From NCBI RefSeq assembly GCF_029278565.1, contig NZ_CP119559.1, forward strand, positions 1 to 64,000: DNA of 64,000 bases, read 5' to 3'. This stretch comes from Haloarcula halophila. GTDB taxonomy: Archaea > Halobacteriota > Halobacteria > Halobacteriales > Haloarculaceae. This document shows, piece by piece, positions 18,575-28,105 of the stretch. Below the pieces are notes generated by a model. It was not told where the DNA came from, searched no databases, and saw only the letters and a program-made list of their open reading frames with translations. The translations under genes and the position numbers were made by a program. Every line of letters starts with the position of its first letter. The first letter of the stretch is position 1.

Positions 18575-19352
18575 AGACAGCTGGCTCCGCCGTGAGGCTG
18601 TCGCCGTCTACGGCCTCTGGCGGCGGGATCTCGTTCGCTTCTGGCGAGCGAAGAGCCGCGTCGTCGGCCTGTTGCTCGGCCCGTTTTTCATCCTCGTGTT
18701 CTTCGGCTTCGGTTTCCGTGACGTACAGTTCGGCTCCGTCCCGGCCGGCGTGAGTTACCTCGACTACCTCGTCCCGGGTATTCTCGGGTTCACGATGCTG
18801 TTCTCGGCCTCTTTCACCGGCCTGGCCGTCCTCTCGGACCGGGAGGTCGGCTTCCTCAAGGAGATCCTGGTCGCGCCCGTCAGTCGGACCGGGATCGTCG
18901 TCGGGCGTATCGCCGGGGGCGCGACGACGACACTGTTGCAGTCGCTGCTCATCCTCGTGTTGGCGATTCCCCTGGGGTTTCGGCCGGTCTCGGCAGTCGG
19001 CGTCGCCGTCGCCGTCGGGTTCCTCGTGTTGATCGCCGCGACGTTCATCGGTCTGGGGCTTGCGATCGCTTCACAGTTCAAAGACACCCAGGGATACAAT
19101 CTCATCGTCAACTTCGCGCTGTTCCCGCTTGCATTCCTCTCGGGGGCGTTCTACCCGCTCGGGAACCTCCCGGCACCGTTGCGTGTCGTCGGCTACCTCA
19201 ACCCGCTGACCTACGGTGTCGACGGGCTTCGGGGGGCGCTGGTCGGTGTCTCACAGCGATCCCTGTCGCTGGACTTCGCGGCGATGCTCGTCGCCAGCGT
19301 GATGATGGTCGCCCTGGGGGCGGCGCTGTTCCGCCGCGTCGAGGCGGTCTGA
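18567..19352 (+). CDS. ABC-2 type exporter, membrane permease
   Basis: A 261-residue membrane protein with about six transmembrane spans and the ABC-2 fold. It has an N-terminal cytoplasmic helix (ALWRRDLVRFWR type), LVPGILGFTMLFSASFTGLA, and a conserved C-terminal NPLTYGVDGLRGAL loop. It pairs with the overlapping ATP-binding subunit to form a homodimeric exporter. The start overlaps the ATPase stop. No substrate-specific neighbour is visible. Confidence 0.88.
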   Translation: MTEDSWLRREAVAVYGLWRRDLVRFWRAKSRVVGLLLGPFFILVFFGFGFRDVQFGSVPAGVSYLDYLVPGILGFTMLFSASFTGLAVLSDREVGFLKEILVAPVSRTGIVVGRIAGGATTTLLQSLLILVLAIPLGFRPVSAVGVAVAVGFLVLIAATFIGLGLAIASQFKDTQGYNLIVNFALFPLAFLSGAFYPLGNLPAPLRVVGYLNPLTYGVDGLRGALVGVSQRSLSLDFAAMLVASVMMVALGAALFRRVEAV

Positions 19353-19561
19353 TCGCCGGGAGCCTGGACTGCTCTCGACTGCTGCATCTCGCTGTCGAGT
19401 GGCGTCGCCCCGATCGCGGTGCAGAGGGTGGGAACTCCTCGGGGCGATCCAGACCCCGTCGTCGACGCGTCGGCCGCTCGAAGCGGGACGACGGCGGTCC
19501 GTCGCGCTCCACGGACACTGACCGATAAAGAGTTTTGTCCCGGGGTTCCGAACGGCCATCT

Positions 19562-19894
19562 ATGACCGACTACACCGTCGAGTTCGTGGGGACAGGCGAG
19601 GAGCTCACCGTCTCAGACAAGGAGACGATCCTCTCGCGCTGTCTCGAAGAGGGTATCGCACAGGAGTACTCCTGTCGGGTCGGAATGTGCCTGGCCTGTT
19701 CAGCCGAGATTCTCGAAGGTGAGGTCGTCCAGCCGGCCGCACGCGGACTGACAGAGCAGGAACGGGAGTCGTACGCGCTCACGTGTATGGCCCGCCCGGC
19801 TTCCGATCTCGTGCTGGATCGTGGCGAGTATCCGCCGAGCATCGATCAGGCCGGTGTGGCGGATGATACCGATACTGTGGCCGCCGACGATTAA
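19562..19894 (+). CDS. [2Fe-2S] ferredoxin
   Basis: A 110-residue plant-type ferredoxin that carries electrons in the cytoplasm. Cluster ligands are the loop CRVGMCLAC (three Cys) and a distal Cys in LTCMARP. An acidic C-terminal tail (DDTDTVAADD) is typical of halophiles. The chosen ATG at 19562 gives MTDYTVEF; the frame is open 27 nt upstream but lacks conservation. A TATA-like tttgtcc/aagagttttg stretch lies near 19527. Electron partner not evident. Confidence 0.9.
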   Translation: MTDYTVEFVGTGEELTVSDKETILSRCLEEGIAQEYSCRVGMCLACSAEILEGEVVQPAARGLTEQERESYALTCMARPASDLVLDRGEYPPSIDQAGVADDTDTVAADD

Positions 19895-20011
19895 CTGACT
19901 GAACGTCGCGTTTCTCCCCTTCAAGTCACGTACGTAGCAACTCTTCGGCGGTCGATCGACGTGTCCGTTCGGTTCTTGCCTGTTCGTGTCGGTCGAGTTG
20001 CGAAGGACAGA

Positions 20012-20038
20012 TGATATAAGCGAGTGTCTCGTATATCA
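20012..20038. promoter_or_regulatory. imperfect palindrome overlapping TATA box
   Basis: TGATAT and ATATCA arms bracket CGAG-tgt-CTCG inside a 27-nt imperfect palindrome. The left arm includes a TATA-like gatataag. It lies about 55 nt upstream of the gene at 20093, followed by a perfect CTGAC-N6-GTCAG at 20041-20056. A repressor site over the core promoter is an inference. Confidence 0.4.
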
Positions 20039-20092
20039 TGCTGACTGTAGCGTCAGCGGACGGCCGTCGACCACCCACACACGTTCCCAACT

Positions 20093-20695
20093 ATGACCAG
20101 CCGCGTATACAGACTTCATTCGACACTCGAACTGCCACTCGAAGACGCCTACGATTTCTTTGAGGATCCAGACCTGCCACCTGGCGTCGCTGACGTCGAC
20201 ATCACCCGACGGAACAACACTCTCATCGTCAGTGCCGTCGCGGACGACGACAGCATGAGCAAGTACACGCCGACTGCACAGCTCAAAGCCAGCGTCACCG
20301 AAAACCGTGTCTACGAGGAAGACCCCGACGAGATGGGGCCGCCCGGCGCGGCAAGCACCGGAAGTACCGGCGGTGGGCCACAGTGGGGAGCTCTCGAAGA
20401 GGAAGAGGAAGAGATCGAATCGGAACTCGTCGAGTACGCCTGCTTCAAGGGGGATCGCGAGACGGTGCTCCAGAACACCGCGCTCCAGTACGAGATGTTC
20501 GAGGTCCTCTGTGAGGTCGCCAAGATCGCCGAGAAAGGGACGTTGACAGCGATCGCCGCCGTCGACGAGGAACTGGAAGCGGTACGGATCGTCGACGGGG
20601 AAGAGCGCCCTGCTGTCATCAACGTCGCCGAAGAGCCACGAGACGACGAGGATAAAGACGGCGTCAACTGGCGCGACAACGAGTTCATCAACTGA
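20093..20695 (+). CDS. conserved haloarchaeal protein (DUF7110-like)
   Basis: A soluble acidic protein of 200 residues with no signal or membrane segment. The N-terminal 80 residues look like a compact alpha/beta domain (STLELPLEDAYDFFEDP). A low-complexity Gly/Thr then poly-Glu linker (about 83-105) follows, then a helical C-terminal domain with one Cys (VEYACFKGD). I recall such proteins as a haloarchaeal DUF (DUF7110) with no known function. It stands alone with its own promoter, and the preceding palindrome suggests regulation. Confidence 0.7.
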   Translation: MTSRVYRLHSTLELPLEDAYDFFEDPDLPPGVADVDITRRNNTLIVSAVADDDSMSKYTPTAQLKASVTENRVYEEDPDEMGPPGAASTGSTGGGPQWGALEEEEEEIESELVEYACFKGDRETVLQNTALQYEMFEVLCEVAKIAEKGTLTAIAAVDEELEAVRIVDGEERPAVINVAEEPRDDEDKDGVNWRDNEFIN

Positions 20696-20788
20696 GACGC
20701 CCTCCTCTGGTCGGCTTTTCGCTCTGTCGCTCGGTGACGGTCTCCGCGACGTTCTCGTTCAGTATCGAGACCCGTCCACTCGTGGCTA

Positions 20789-21406
20789 TCACGACGATGG
20801 GAGTCCCGAGAGCGACCCGTCGGCGACACGCTCGGCGATCGCGAACGTGACGTTCGCCTCGATGTAGGCGGCGACGACGATGAGCAGACAGGAAACGGCG
20901 ACGAGCCATCCCGCCTCTCTGAGGTCTCGTTCGGTCAGTAACTCGGCTTCGGTCCCGCGAATGTAGCGGACCGTCAGGCGACCGAAGCGGAGTCCGATCG
21001 CGGCGACGACGAGCAACGCCGGGATCTCGATGATACCGTGTGGCAAAAGCAGCGCGAGGATCACGATCGGCGACAGTTCCTGACCGGCGAGTCCGACGAC
21101 GACACCGATGAGAAGCCCGTTCAGTACCAGGCCGAGGATCGTGACGATACCGATCGAGACGGCCCCGAGCAACATGACGAACACCGCCGTCAGATTGTTC
21201 ACGGCGATCGAGACGGTGGTGATCTCCGACGGGAGAAAGGGGGTCGACCCGGCCCCGCCCCCGGCAGGGAGCGCATCCAGCGGGATCGCGTTACCAAGCA
21301 CTAACCCCAACAGCGTACTTCCACCGAGGATCAACGCCGCAGCGGGGACGTACAGCGCCAGCCACCGCCGAGCGATCTCGCCGGGAGAGGACTGCGGCCC
21401 GTACAT
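20789..21406 (-). CDS. SpoIIM-family membrane protein
   Basis: A 205-residue integral membrane protein with about five hydrophobic spans. The order ALYVPAAALILGG, NNLTAVFVMLLGAVSIGI, ILALLLPHGIIEIPALLVV and a final VSCLLIVVAAYIEA matches the stage II sporulation protein M family, common in archaea and not linked to sporulation there. The HGIIEIPA motif is the family hallmark. It is divergent from the PAPS-reductase-like gene. Role unknown. Confidence 0.85.
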   Translation of the reverse strand: MYGPQSSPGEIARRWLALYVPAAALILGGSTLLGLVLGNAIPLDALPAGGGAGSTPFLPSEITTVSIAVNNLTAVFVMLLGAVSIGIVTILGLVLNGLLIGVVVGLAGQELSPIVILALLLPHGIIEIPALLVVAAIGLRFGRLTVRYIRGTEAELLTERDLREAGWLVAVSCLLIVVAAYIEANVTFAIAERVADGSLSGLPSS

Positions 21407-21537
21407 TACGCTCTCGGAATACGTCGTAGACAGCTATAGGTTTCGGGGTCTACCGCCCAACGACGCGTGCCTCCCGCTCACACATCTGTCGACGGAACAA
21501 AAAATACTTACTACGTCTAATTATATCTCATTACACG

Positions 21538-22515
21538 ATGTCCAAGACAACTGAGTTCCCGGACTATCTCGACGTCGACTACAGCGACGGCGAGGGCGAG
21601 TCGCCAGCGGACTACCCGACAGTCAACCACAAGATCGAGAAGGCCATCGAGGTCACCAAAAAGGGCCTCGAACAGTACGAGAACCCCGTCGTGATGTGGA
21701 CCGGCGGGAAGGACTCGACGCTCACGCTGTACTTCGTCAAGGAGGTCGCGGACCGCTTCGATCTCGAAGTGCCGCCGGTCGTGTTCATCGATCACTATCA
21801 GCACTTCGACGAACTCATCGAGTTCGTCGAGCACTGGGCCGAGGAGTGGGATCTGGATGTCATCTGGGCTCGCAACACCGACGTCGGCGACTACGTCGAC
21901 GAGAACGGCCTCGAACCTGGCGACGATATCCCCGTCGACGCCCTCTCGGAACACAACCAGCACCACATCCGGAACATCCTCGAATACGAGGAAGAGACGT
22001 TCCCGTTCCTGCTCGACACGTACGTCGGCAACCACCTGCTGAAGACCGTCGCGCTCAACGACACCATCGAGGAGCACGACGTCGACGGTATCATCTCGGG
22101 TATCCGCTGGGACGAACAGGAGTCCCGCGCCGACGAGACGTTCTTCTCGCCGCGCCACGACCCCGACATCTACCCGCCCCACGACCGCGTCCAGTCGATC
22201 CTTCAGTTCGCAGAGCCGGACGTCTGGGAAGCCTTCTGGAACTTCGTCGTGCCGGACACCGTCGAGGGGTACCCCGACGACGGCTACGTCCCGCAGGGGC
22301 AGGACGACCTGCCCGAGGGAATCGAGAAGGAAGACGTTCCCGTCTCGCCGAAGTACTTCGCTGGCTTCCGATCGCTGGGGAGCGAGGTCAGCACGGACAA
22401 GTCCGCCGAAGAGCCCGCGTGGCTCCAGGACATGGCGAACACGACCGAGCGCGCCGGCCGCGCCCAGGACAAAGAGGACCTGATGGAGCGCCTGCGCGAT
22501 CTCGGCTACATGTAA
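21538..22515 (+). CDS. phosphoadenosine phosphosulfate reductase family protein
   Basis: A PP-loop ATP-pyrophosphatase-fold protein of 325 residues. The loop is WTGGKDST (59-66), followed by the FIDHYQHFDELIEF region typical of PAPS/APS reductases and sulfate adenylyltransferase CysD. The reductase Cys motif ECGLH or CCxxRK is absent, so I would not call it a proven sulfite-forming enzyme; nucleotide hydrolysis or thiolation chemistry is possible. An A/T-rich stretch (about 21499-21530) gives a leaderless-type promoter. Confidence 0.8.
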   Translation: MSKTTEFPDYLDVDYSDGEGESPADYPTVNHKIEKAIEVTKKGLEQYENPVVMWTGGKDSTLTLYFVKEVADRFDLEVPPVVFIDHYQHFDELIEFVEHWAEEWDLDVIWARNTDVGDYVDENGLEPGDDIPVDALSEHNQHHIRNILEYEEETFPFLLDTYVGNHLLKTVALNDTIEEHDVDGIISGIRWDEQESRADETFFSPRHDPDIYPPHDRVQSILQFAEPDVWEAFWNFVVPDTVEGYPDDGYVPQGQDDLPEGIEKEDVPVSPKYFAGFRSLGSEVSTDKSAEEPAWLQDMANTTERAGRAQDKEDLMERLRDLGYM

Positions 22516-22548
22516 GCTTGCCGGCCCTGTCGAGATCCGGCCGCGCGG

Positions 22549-23268
22549 TCAGTCGGTGTCGTCGGGCACGGCTCGGTCCGTCTCCCGCCCGACCTCTCTG
22601 ACGAACGCGAGGAAGTTATCGAACAACTGTTTCGCCTCGCAGGCGGCGTCGTAGTTCTCGTCGGTGATCCCGTCCAGCACGGCAGCGATCCGTTCGTCGG
22701 TCAACTGGTCATCTTTCCCCTCGGTCACGGTACGGGCGGTCGCTCTGTCGTACTCCGGGTGGAACTGCACGGCGAAGACACGGCCCTTCCGGAACCCGTG
22801 GATCCCGTAGTCGTTCCGGGCGAACACCGTCGCTCCGGGTGGTGCTTCGGTGACACTGTCGGAGTGTGTCGTGAAGACGACGAAGTCGTCGTCGACCCCT
22901 TCGAGGAGCCGGTTTCGCCCGTCCTGCTGGACCGTCCGATACCCGATTTCGTACTCCCCCATCGGCTCGACACGGCCCCCGAGGACGTTCGCCAGGAGCT
23001 GGTGCCCGTAACAGACACCGAGAAACGGCATCCCAGTCTCGATGGCCTCGCCGACCCACTCTTTCAGCCGCCCGATCCAGGGCTCGTCCCAGTAGACCGA
23101 GGCCGACGAGCCGGTCACGACGCATCCGTCGAAGGCGAACGTCTCGGGCAGTTCGCCGGACGGACAGTGGTACTCGACGAGTTCGGCGTCGATCTCACGC
23201 CGGAAGTTGCGTCGGGTGTCCTCGGCGGCGTGTGCGGCATTCAGGAGTGCGAGCCGTGGCGAGGGCAT
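22549..23268 (-). CDS. type 1 glutamine amidotransferase (GATase1)
   Basis: A stand-alone class I glutamine amidotransferase of 239 residues. The nucleophile elbow is GVCYGHQ and the second catalytic site is VQFHPEYD, so the Cys-His-Glu triad is complete. It resembles GMP-synthase-like amidotransferases that lack a synthetase domain (GuaA glutaminase look-alikes). No partner synthetase is adjacent, and the actual ammonia acceptor is unknown. It is followed downstream, 98 nt away, by gshA on the same strand. Confidence 0.85.
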   Translation of the reverse strand: MPSPRLALLNAAHAAEDTRRNFRREIDAELVEYHCPSGELPETFAFDGCVVTGSSASVYWDEPWIGRLKEWVGEAIETGMPFLGVCYGHQLLANVLGGRVEPMGEYEIGYRTVQQDGRNRLLEGVDDDFVVFTTHSDSVTEAPPGATVFARNDYGIHGFRKGRVFAVQFHPEYDRATARTVTEGKDDQLTDERIAAVLDGITDENYDAACEAKQLFDNFLAFVREVGRETDRAVPDDTD

Positions 23269-23366
23269 CGGCTGTGCTTACGATCTCGACGCACAAGTGA
23301 CCCGGTGTTCTGTCACAACTTGCCACACCGGTGATCGACAGTGTGGTCTCCGTCCCGTCTCACGGA

Positions 23367-24512
23367 TCAGACCCTCCTAGAGACGCTGTTGGACGGTCCC
23401 GACCCCCCGATATCACGCTCCAGTCTGTCGGCCTGTGCGAGCCGGCGGTCCCGTGCTTCGCTCACCGTCACCGTCTCTTGCTCTATCGCCCCGGACAGTG
23501 GCTCGTACGCCGAGAGATCGAACCCGAACGTTCCGAGGTACGACCGGAGCGCCCGGGAGTCGAGGCCGTCCCGGATCGCGGCCTCGGTGTGGTCCACGAC
23601 AGTCTGGAACGGTGGCAGCCCGACTGTGTCGCCGCCCGGCCCGATTGCTCCGAGGTCGGGGTCGGTCTCGTCGTGGATCACGACGTCGGCATCCCGGAGT
23701 TGTTCGACGATCGAACCGATATCGTCGGCGAGCCGGACGATCTGGCTCGGTAGCGCGGTGTCGGGCGAGCGCCACTCGACCGTCCCGAACTCGCTCCGGA
23801 GCTGTACCGGGGTCCACACTGCACTCTCGGGTTCGAAACTATCCTCGACTGTCGCCCGGTCCAGCCCCACGTCCAGGCTCGACTGCACGAACGCCTCGTA
23901 ACAGCGGTCGAGACGACCCTCCCACTCCGCAGCGTCCTCGACGTACGGCCAGAGTACGCCCTGGTTCGGGAGGCCGTCGTAGGCGAGCCAGCGGTAGAGC
24001 TTCGACCGGGCGCCGTTCGCCACGGGTTGTCCCCGGAAGTGCCGCGCCGAGTTGACCAGTGCGAGGGCGGGGTCCATCGCGATGAGCGTGTTCAATTGGT
24101 CGACCTTCCGTCCGGGGAGTTGCTCGAAGTGGAGATGTGTCCCAGCGCAGTGACGGACGTACTCGAAGTCCGTCCCGACGACAGCGTTCTGGATCCGTGT
24201 CCGCTCGCTGGGGAGTTCCCGGACCTCCTCGGCGTTGAGGGGTGTCGCGAGCGGGACGAGCCGTTTGTCGAGTTCACGAGCGCGGTCCAGCACGCGCTGG
24301 ACACGCTCGAACAGTTCCGCTTCGAGTTGTGCGGTCGTCTCGCAGGGTGTCGTCTTGACTTCGAGCATCGGCCGGACGAACTCCCGTTCTGCACCCGGGG
24401 ATGCGTCGACCAGTCCCTCCGGTTCCACGAGGCGCCCGTCCTCGTCGATCACCCAATACTCGACCTCGATGCTCCGTCTGATCTGATCTCTCGATGGCAC
24501 AGTCTGTGGCAT
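23367..24512 (-). CDS. gshA: glutamate-cysteine ligase (gamma-glutamylcysteine synthesis)
   Basis: A GCS2-type ligase of about 381 residues that joins glutamate and cysteine; gamma-glutamylcysteine replaces glutathione as the main thiol in haloarchaea. It carries the IEVEYWVID start, the VKTTPCETTAQLEAEL helix, the CAGTHLHFEQ His-rich strand and EFGTVEWRSPD near the end. The ATG at 24510-24512 (MPQTVPSR) is preferred over a start 18 nt upstream. It is preceded by a stretch without genes. Confidence 0.88.
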   Translation of the reverse strand: MPQTVPSRDQIRRSIEVEYWVIDEDGRLVEPEGLVDASPGAEREFVRPMLEVKTTPCETTAQLEAELFERVQRVLDRARELDKRLVPLATPLNAEEVRELPSERTRIQNAVVGTDFEYVRHCAGTHLHFEQLPGRKVDQLNTLIAMDPALALVNSARHFRGQPVANGARSKLYRWLAYDGLPNQGVLWPYVEDAAEWEGRLDRCYEAFVQSSLDVGLDRATVEDSFEPESAVWTPVQLRSEFGTVEWRSPDTALPSQIVRLADDIGSIVEQLRDADVVIHDETDPDLGAIGPGGDTVGLPPFQTVVDHTEAAIRDGLDSRALRSYLGTFGFDLSAYEPLSGAIEQETVTVSEARDRRLAQADRLERDIGGSGPSNSVSRRV

Positions 24513-24837
24513 TCGTCTCGCAGCGAGCACCCGTCCCGCAGGACGCGTGTGGTCTCCATCCGTCGACCCGGGACCGCAACCGACGCTCGGCCCGCGGGCA
24601 GCGGCCGTTCACCAGTGATACGCCGGTCGCTGGGTTATCGTGTGGCGCTCACTCGGTGGTGCATGTCAAATCGTACCACGATACTCCGGTAAGAGTTCTT
24701 CGACTAATTTCTTCACAATACCTTATATACAACTCATGTTCGCGGGAAAACTCGCTCATCCGGACAACGATTACCGCGATAGTTGGTTGTCTGGTTCTTT
24801 TCGTACGTACCGTCCGTAGCTACGGTTACCGCCGGCG
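24513..24837. other. intergenic region without recognisable gene
   Basis: Nothing coding is convincing here. A very A/T-rich patch at about 24697-24745 (cttcacaataccttatatacaac) looks like a promoter for whatever gene decayed downstream. Confidence 0.3.
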
Positions 24838-25065
24838 TTCGACCGGCCTGTCGCCGCCACGGTCATCTCGTTCGCGTTCGCTGTCGCCCCCATAGACGAC
24901 TACGCCCTCCAGTCGTTCGGCACCGCGGCCATCCTCGCCGGTGGGGTCGTCGTGATCGGCCACACGATCGGCTACCCGTAGGGCAACGTCGGCTTCTTCG
25001 GCGTGGCGGTCGGCCTGGCGATCAGCCTCCTGGGGCTGTTCCAGCAGGTCACGACGACAGCCTGA
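24838..25065 (+). pseudogene. small membrane protein relic with in-frame TAG
   Basis: Frame 1 encodes two hydrophobic helices, VISFAFAVAPIDDYALQSFG then AAILAGGVVVIGHTIGYP, an in-frame TAG at 24979-24981, then GNVGFFGVAVGLAISLLGLF and a TGA at 25063. An upstream TAG at 24817 also closes the frame. The composition is that of a real haloarchaeal membrane protein, and the amino acid pattern continues across the stop, so I read it as a decayed or mis-sequenced small gene. No family recognised. Confidence 0.4.
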
Positions 25066-25113
25066 CGCCGTGTCACGGAAACACTCAACTCGGTCCGGGG
25101 CGCACCCTCTCCC

Positions 25114-25665
25114 ATGTCCGCCGCGTACGATTGGCTCACACTGGACGACGACGAGGAGATCGTCTGGGAGGGCCAGCCCTCCAGTGAATCGCTGTACGGC
25201 ACCTACATCGTCGGTGCGCTCCTGATCCCGCTCGTCGGACTGGGACTGCTCGTCATCTTCGGGGGGTACCTGACGATGACCCACACCGATTACGTCATCA
25301 CGACAAAGGGTGTCTACAAGAAAAGCGGCATCCTCAGCCGCTCGGTCGCCGAGATCGAGTACGAGAAGGTCCAGAACACCGCCTACTCCGCGGGACCGAT
25401 CGGTCGTTCGCTGGGGTACGGGACCGTCGAGATCAGCACCGCCGGTGGCTCCGGAGTCGAGATGACGCTCCGTGGTGTCGAGGACCCACAGGCCGTCCAG
25501 AAGCAACTCTCTCGGCGTGTCACGCAGGTCCAGGGGACCGAGTCCGAGGAGGAAGAGTCGACCGCCGACGTTCTCGACGAGATCCTGGCCGAACTCCGCG
25601 CGATCCGCCAGTCGCTCGACGACGGCTCACGGCCGCCGACCGGCGACCAGCCGCGGGACAGATGA
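25114..25665 (+). CDS. PH-domain membrane protein (bPH2/DUF304 type)
   Basis: A 183-residue protein that begins with soluble WLTLDDDEEIVWEGQPSSES. Two adjacent hydrophobic stretches (YIVGALLIPLVGLGLLVIFGG) form a membrane hairpin, then a bacterial PH-like beta domain (VITTKGVYKKSG..KVQNTAYSAG). It ends with a charged helix. The gene overlaps its paralogue downstream by 4 nt. Pairs like this are widespread; the function is unknown, possibly membrane-protein assembly. Confidence 0.82.
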   Translation: MSAAYDWLTLDDDEEIVWEGQPSSESLYGTYIVGALLIPLVGLGLLVIFGGYLTMTHTDYVITTKGVYKKSGILSRSVAEIEYEKVQNTAYSAGPIGRSLGYGTVEISTAGGSGVEMTLRGVEDPQAVQKQLSRRVTQVQGTESEEEESTADVLDEILAELRAIRQSLDDGSRPPTGDQPRDR

Positions 25666-26267
25666 GCGACGTAGAGTGGCTCCCGGCGGCCGGCGACGAA
25701 CACATCGTCTGGCAGGGTCGGCCCCGCAACCGGGTCGTCCTCCAGGGACTCGCCGTCGGTGTCCTCACTGGGGCCGTCGTCGCCGCTGTCGCCGTCGAAC
25801 TCGTCGCTTCCGGGACACTCTCGCTCGTCGGTGGCCTCGCTGTCGGGGTCCCGATCGCGGTACTGGCGGTCGCCGTGCCCACCGGAGCGGTGTGGCTCTG
25901 GCGACGGACGACCCACTACGTTCTGACTGAACGGGCGCTCTATCACCGAACCGGCGTCCTCTCGGTCACGGTGACCGAACTCCCACTGGGGAAGATCCAG
26001 AACACCGCCTACGACCTGTGGATGCTCGGCGTCGTCTTCGGCCACGGAACCGTCACCGTCGATACAGCCAGCAGTGAGGGAGCGGAACTCACACTGCGGG
26101 CGCTGGACGACCCCGACGACGTTCACCGGCAGATCAGTGCGTATCTAAAGCGGTTTCAGGGTGGTACTGACGACCTTCCCGGGACGCTCGACCAGTGGCG
26201 TGCCGTCCTCAGAGAGACACGGCGGATCAGGCGGCTGACCGCTGACGCGGACTCAGGAGGCAGTTAG
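25662..26267 (+). CDS. PH-domain membrane protein, paralogue
   Basis: A 201-residue paralogue of the gene just upstream. The same architecture: short soluble segment (DEHIVWQGRPRNR), long hydrophobic hairpin (VLTGAVVAAVAVELVASG..VGVPIAVLAVAVPTGAVWLW), then the PH-like domain with KIQNTAYDLW. It overlaps the previous gene by 4 nt (ATGA), so both are translated together. Its 3' end overlaps the end of the convergent pilin gene by about 15 nt. Confidence 0.82.
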   Translation: MSDVEWLPAAGDEHIVWQGRPRNRVVLQGLAVGVLTGAVVAAVAVELVASGTLSLVGGLAVGVPIAVLAVAVPTGAVWLWRRTTHYVLTERALYHRTGVLSVTVTELPLGKIQNTAYDLWMLGVVFGHGTVTVDTASSEGAELTLRALDDPDDVHRQISAYLKRFQGGTDDLPGTLDQWRAVLRETRRIRRLTADADSGGS

Positions 26268-26809
26268 CGTCTTCTCGACGACGACAGCCCCCGAGGGGGT
26301 GTGGACGATACGGACGGTGATCCTGTCGCCGTCGGCGAGGGAGCAAGCCCCGTTTGTCAGCCGGAAGCGGATGGTGTCGCCCGCGCTGAACGCGGTGTCG
26401 CCCGTGGTCGGATCGAGCGCGCCTCCTCCGGGGAGTGGTAGTCGAAGATGTGGTCGCCCTCGATATGGTTCGGGCTACCGGAGCCGACAGCCTCGTCCGG
26501 GAGGTCGACCAGTCGACCGCGCTTGCCACAGGCGTCGGTGGCGTCGACGGCGACCTCGACGTGTTCGACCTGGATGGTATCGCCAGCCTCGTGTGTGATG
26601 TTGACGACCTGGTCGTAACGACCACCGGGACCAGTGACGTCCCGGACGAGCTGGCCGCTGGACTGGGCGACGACCGGCGCCGGTTCGCCGACTTGGCTCG
26701 GAAAGCCGAGGGTGACGACCGACACCGTCGAGGCGAGCATGACGACTACCGCGACCAACAGGACCGTCGAGACGACCGGCGATACCCCCCGTTCCGTGGC
26801 TGGAACCAT
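26253..26809 (-). CDS. type IV pilin-like protein (frame interrupted)
   Basis: A secreted pilin-like subunit. The N-terminus ERGVSPVVSTVLLVAVVV is the archaeal class III signal (Pilin_N/DUF1628) cut by PibD near the G-VSP junction, followed by the hydrophobic helix that packs the filament core. The frame breaks at the G-run 26430-26433: one extra G restores GGGALDPTTGDTAF and reads on to EKTLTAS and a stop at 26253. A start at MVPATERG (26809) fits the signal; an upstream in-frame start at 26872 gives an unlikely long leader. Divergent from the MFS gene. Confidence 0.75.
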
Positions 26810-26902
26810 CTCCGTGGGCGCCGTTCGTGCGGCTTCAGGGAAAAACACTCGGAGCCGACCGTTCGCCGACACGTATTTTCCCTCCTCGCCGTACGCTCTC
26901 GC

Positions 26903-28089
26903 GTGAGCGTCCGCCGGGAGCGAATGGTCCTCGCCGGGGTGGTCTTCGCCGTCCTGCTCGCACAGGTGTTGCTCTACCCGGGGGTCGACACCCTCGTGCG
27001 GGCACTGGGTGCCGAGACGGACCTCGACGCCAGCATGTGGTTCCTCGCCGCGGAGTTCGCCGCGTTCGTGGCCTTCGCCGGGGTCTGGGGCGTGTTGAGC
27101 GACGCGAGCGGTCGCCGTCTCCCCTTTATCGTCGGCGGTGCCGTCACGGGTGGGCTGTTGTACGGGCTACTGGCGTGGCTCCCGGGGGTGGCCAGCGTCT
27201 CTTTCGAGACGATCCTCCTCGTCCGCGCGCTCCAGGGTGCGGCGACCATCGCTCCCTTCTCGCTGTCGATGACGATGCTGATGGACCTCTCCGGCGGCCA
27301 CGGGCGCAACATGGGCGCGGCGGGTATCGCCATCGGCTCCGGGACGGCCCTGGGTGCGCCGCTGGGCGGCCAGTTGTACGGCGTCGCACCGACGCTTCCC
27401 TGGCGGTGGCCGGCGGACTCCTGTTCGTCGTCGCCGCTCTCGCCACCCTAGCGACGGATCGCGCCCCGGCAGACGGGAGCCGGATCGGCGACGCGCTGAC
27501 CGGTCTCCGAACGACGCCGACGCTGGCGATTCCCTACACGTTCGGCTTCGTCGACCGAATGACAGCGGGCTTTTTCGCCCTCGTGGGTACACTATATTTC
27601 AGGACAGTGTTCTCGCTGACGCCCGCCGAGACGGGGGTGATGCTCGCGCTGTTTTTCGCGCCGTTCGCGCTGTTGCAGTACCCCTTCGGGGTCCTCTCGG
27701 ACCGGGTCGGACGGACGGTCCCGGTCGCCGTCGGCTCCTCGCTGTACGGACTTGCCGTCGTCGCCGTCGGCCTGGCGCCGACCGCTCTCACGGCCGGTCT
27801 GGGGATGGTCGTCGTCGGTGTCATCGGGGCGCTGATGGCACCCGCGACGATGGCGCTCGTCTCCGATCTGGCCGGCGACGCGGAACGGGGCGGGGCGATG
27901 GCCGGGTTCAACGCCGCCGGAAGCGTCGGGTTCCTGGCGGGCATTCTCGTGGGCGGACTGGTCGCCGGCGAGGTCGGCTATCTCGCCGCGTTCGTCGTCG
28001 CGGGTGGCGCGGAACTGGTGGTCGCGTTGGTCGCGCTCCCGGGGCTGTTGCGCCTGGAGCTTCCCGGTCAGGAACGGCCGGCCGACTGA
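26903..28089 (+). CDS. major facilitator superfamily transporter (frame interrupted)
   Basis: A twelve-helix MFS permease of about 395 residues. The loop between helices 2 and 3 has GVLSDASGRRLP, and the second half repeats it as GVLSDRVGRTVP, both classic MFS signatures. The frame shifts in the C-run near 27398: one more C gives TLPLAVAGGLLFVV, joining the two halves. Start GTG at 26903, or ATG at 26924. Substrate not predictable; no biosynthetic partner is adjacent. A drug- or metabolite-efflux role is typical. Confidence 0.82.
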
Positions 28090-28105
28090 CGGTGAGCCGC
28101 GGGAG

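Noticed and set aside
23331-24692. Plus-strand frames of 140-220 codons
   Set aside because: Antisense to gshA and rich in Arg/Ser/Pro; shadows.
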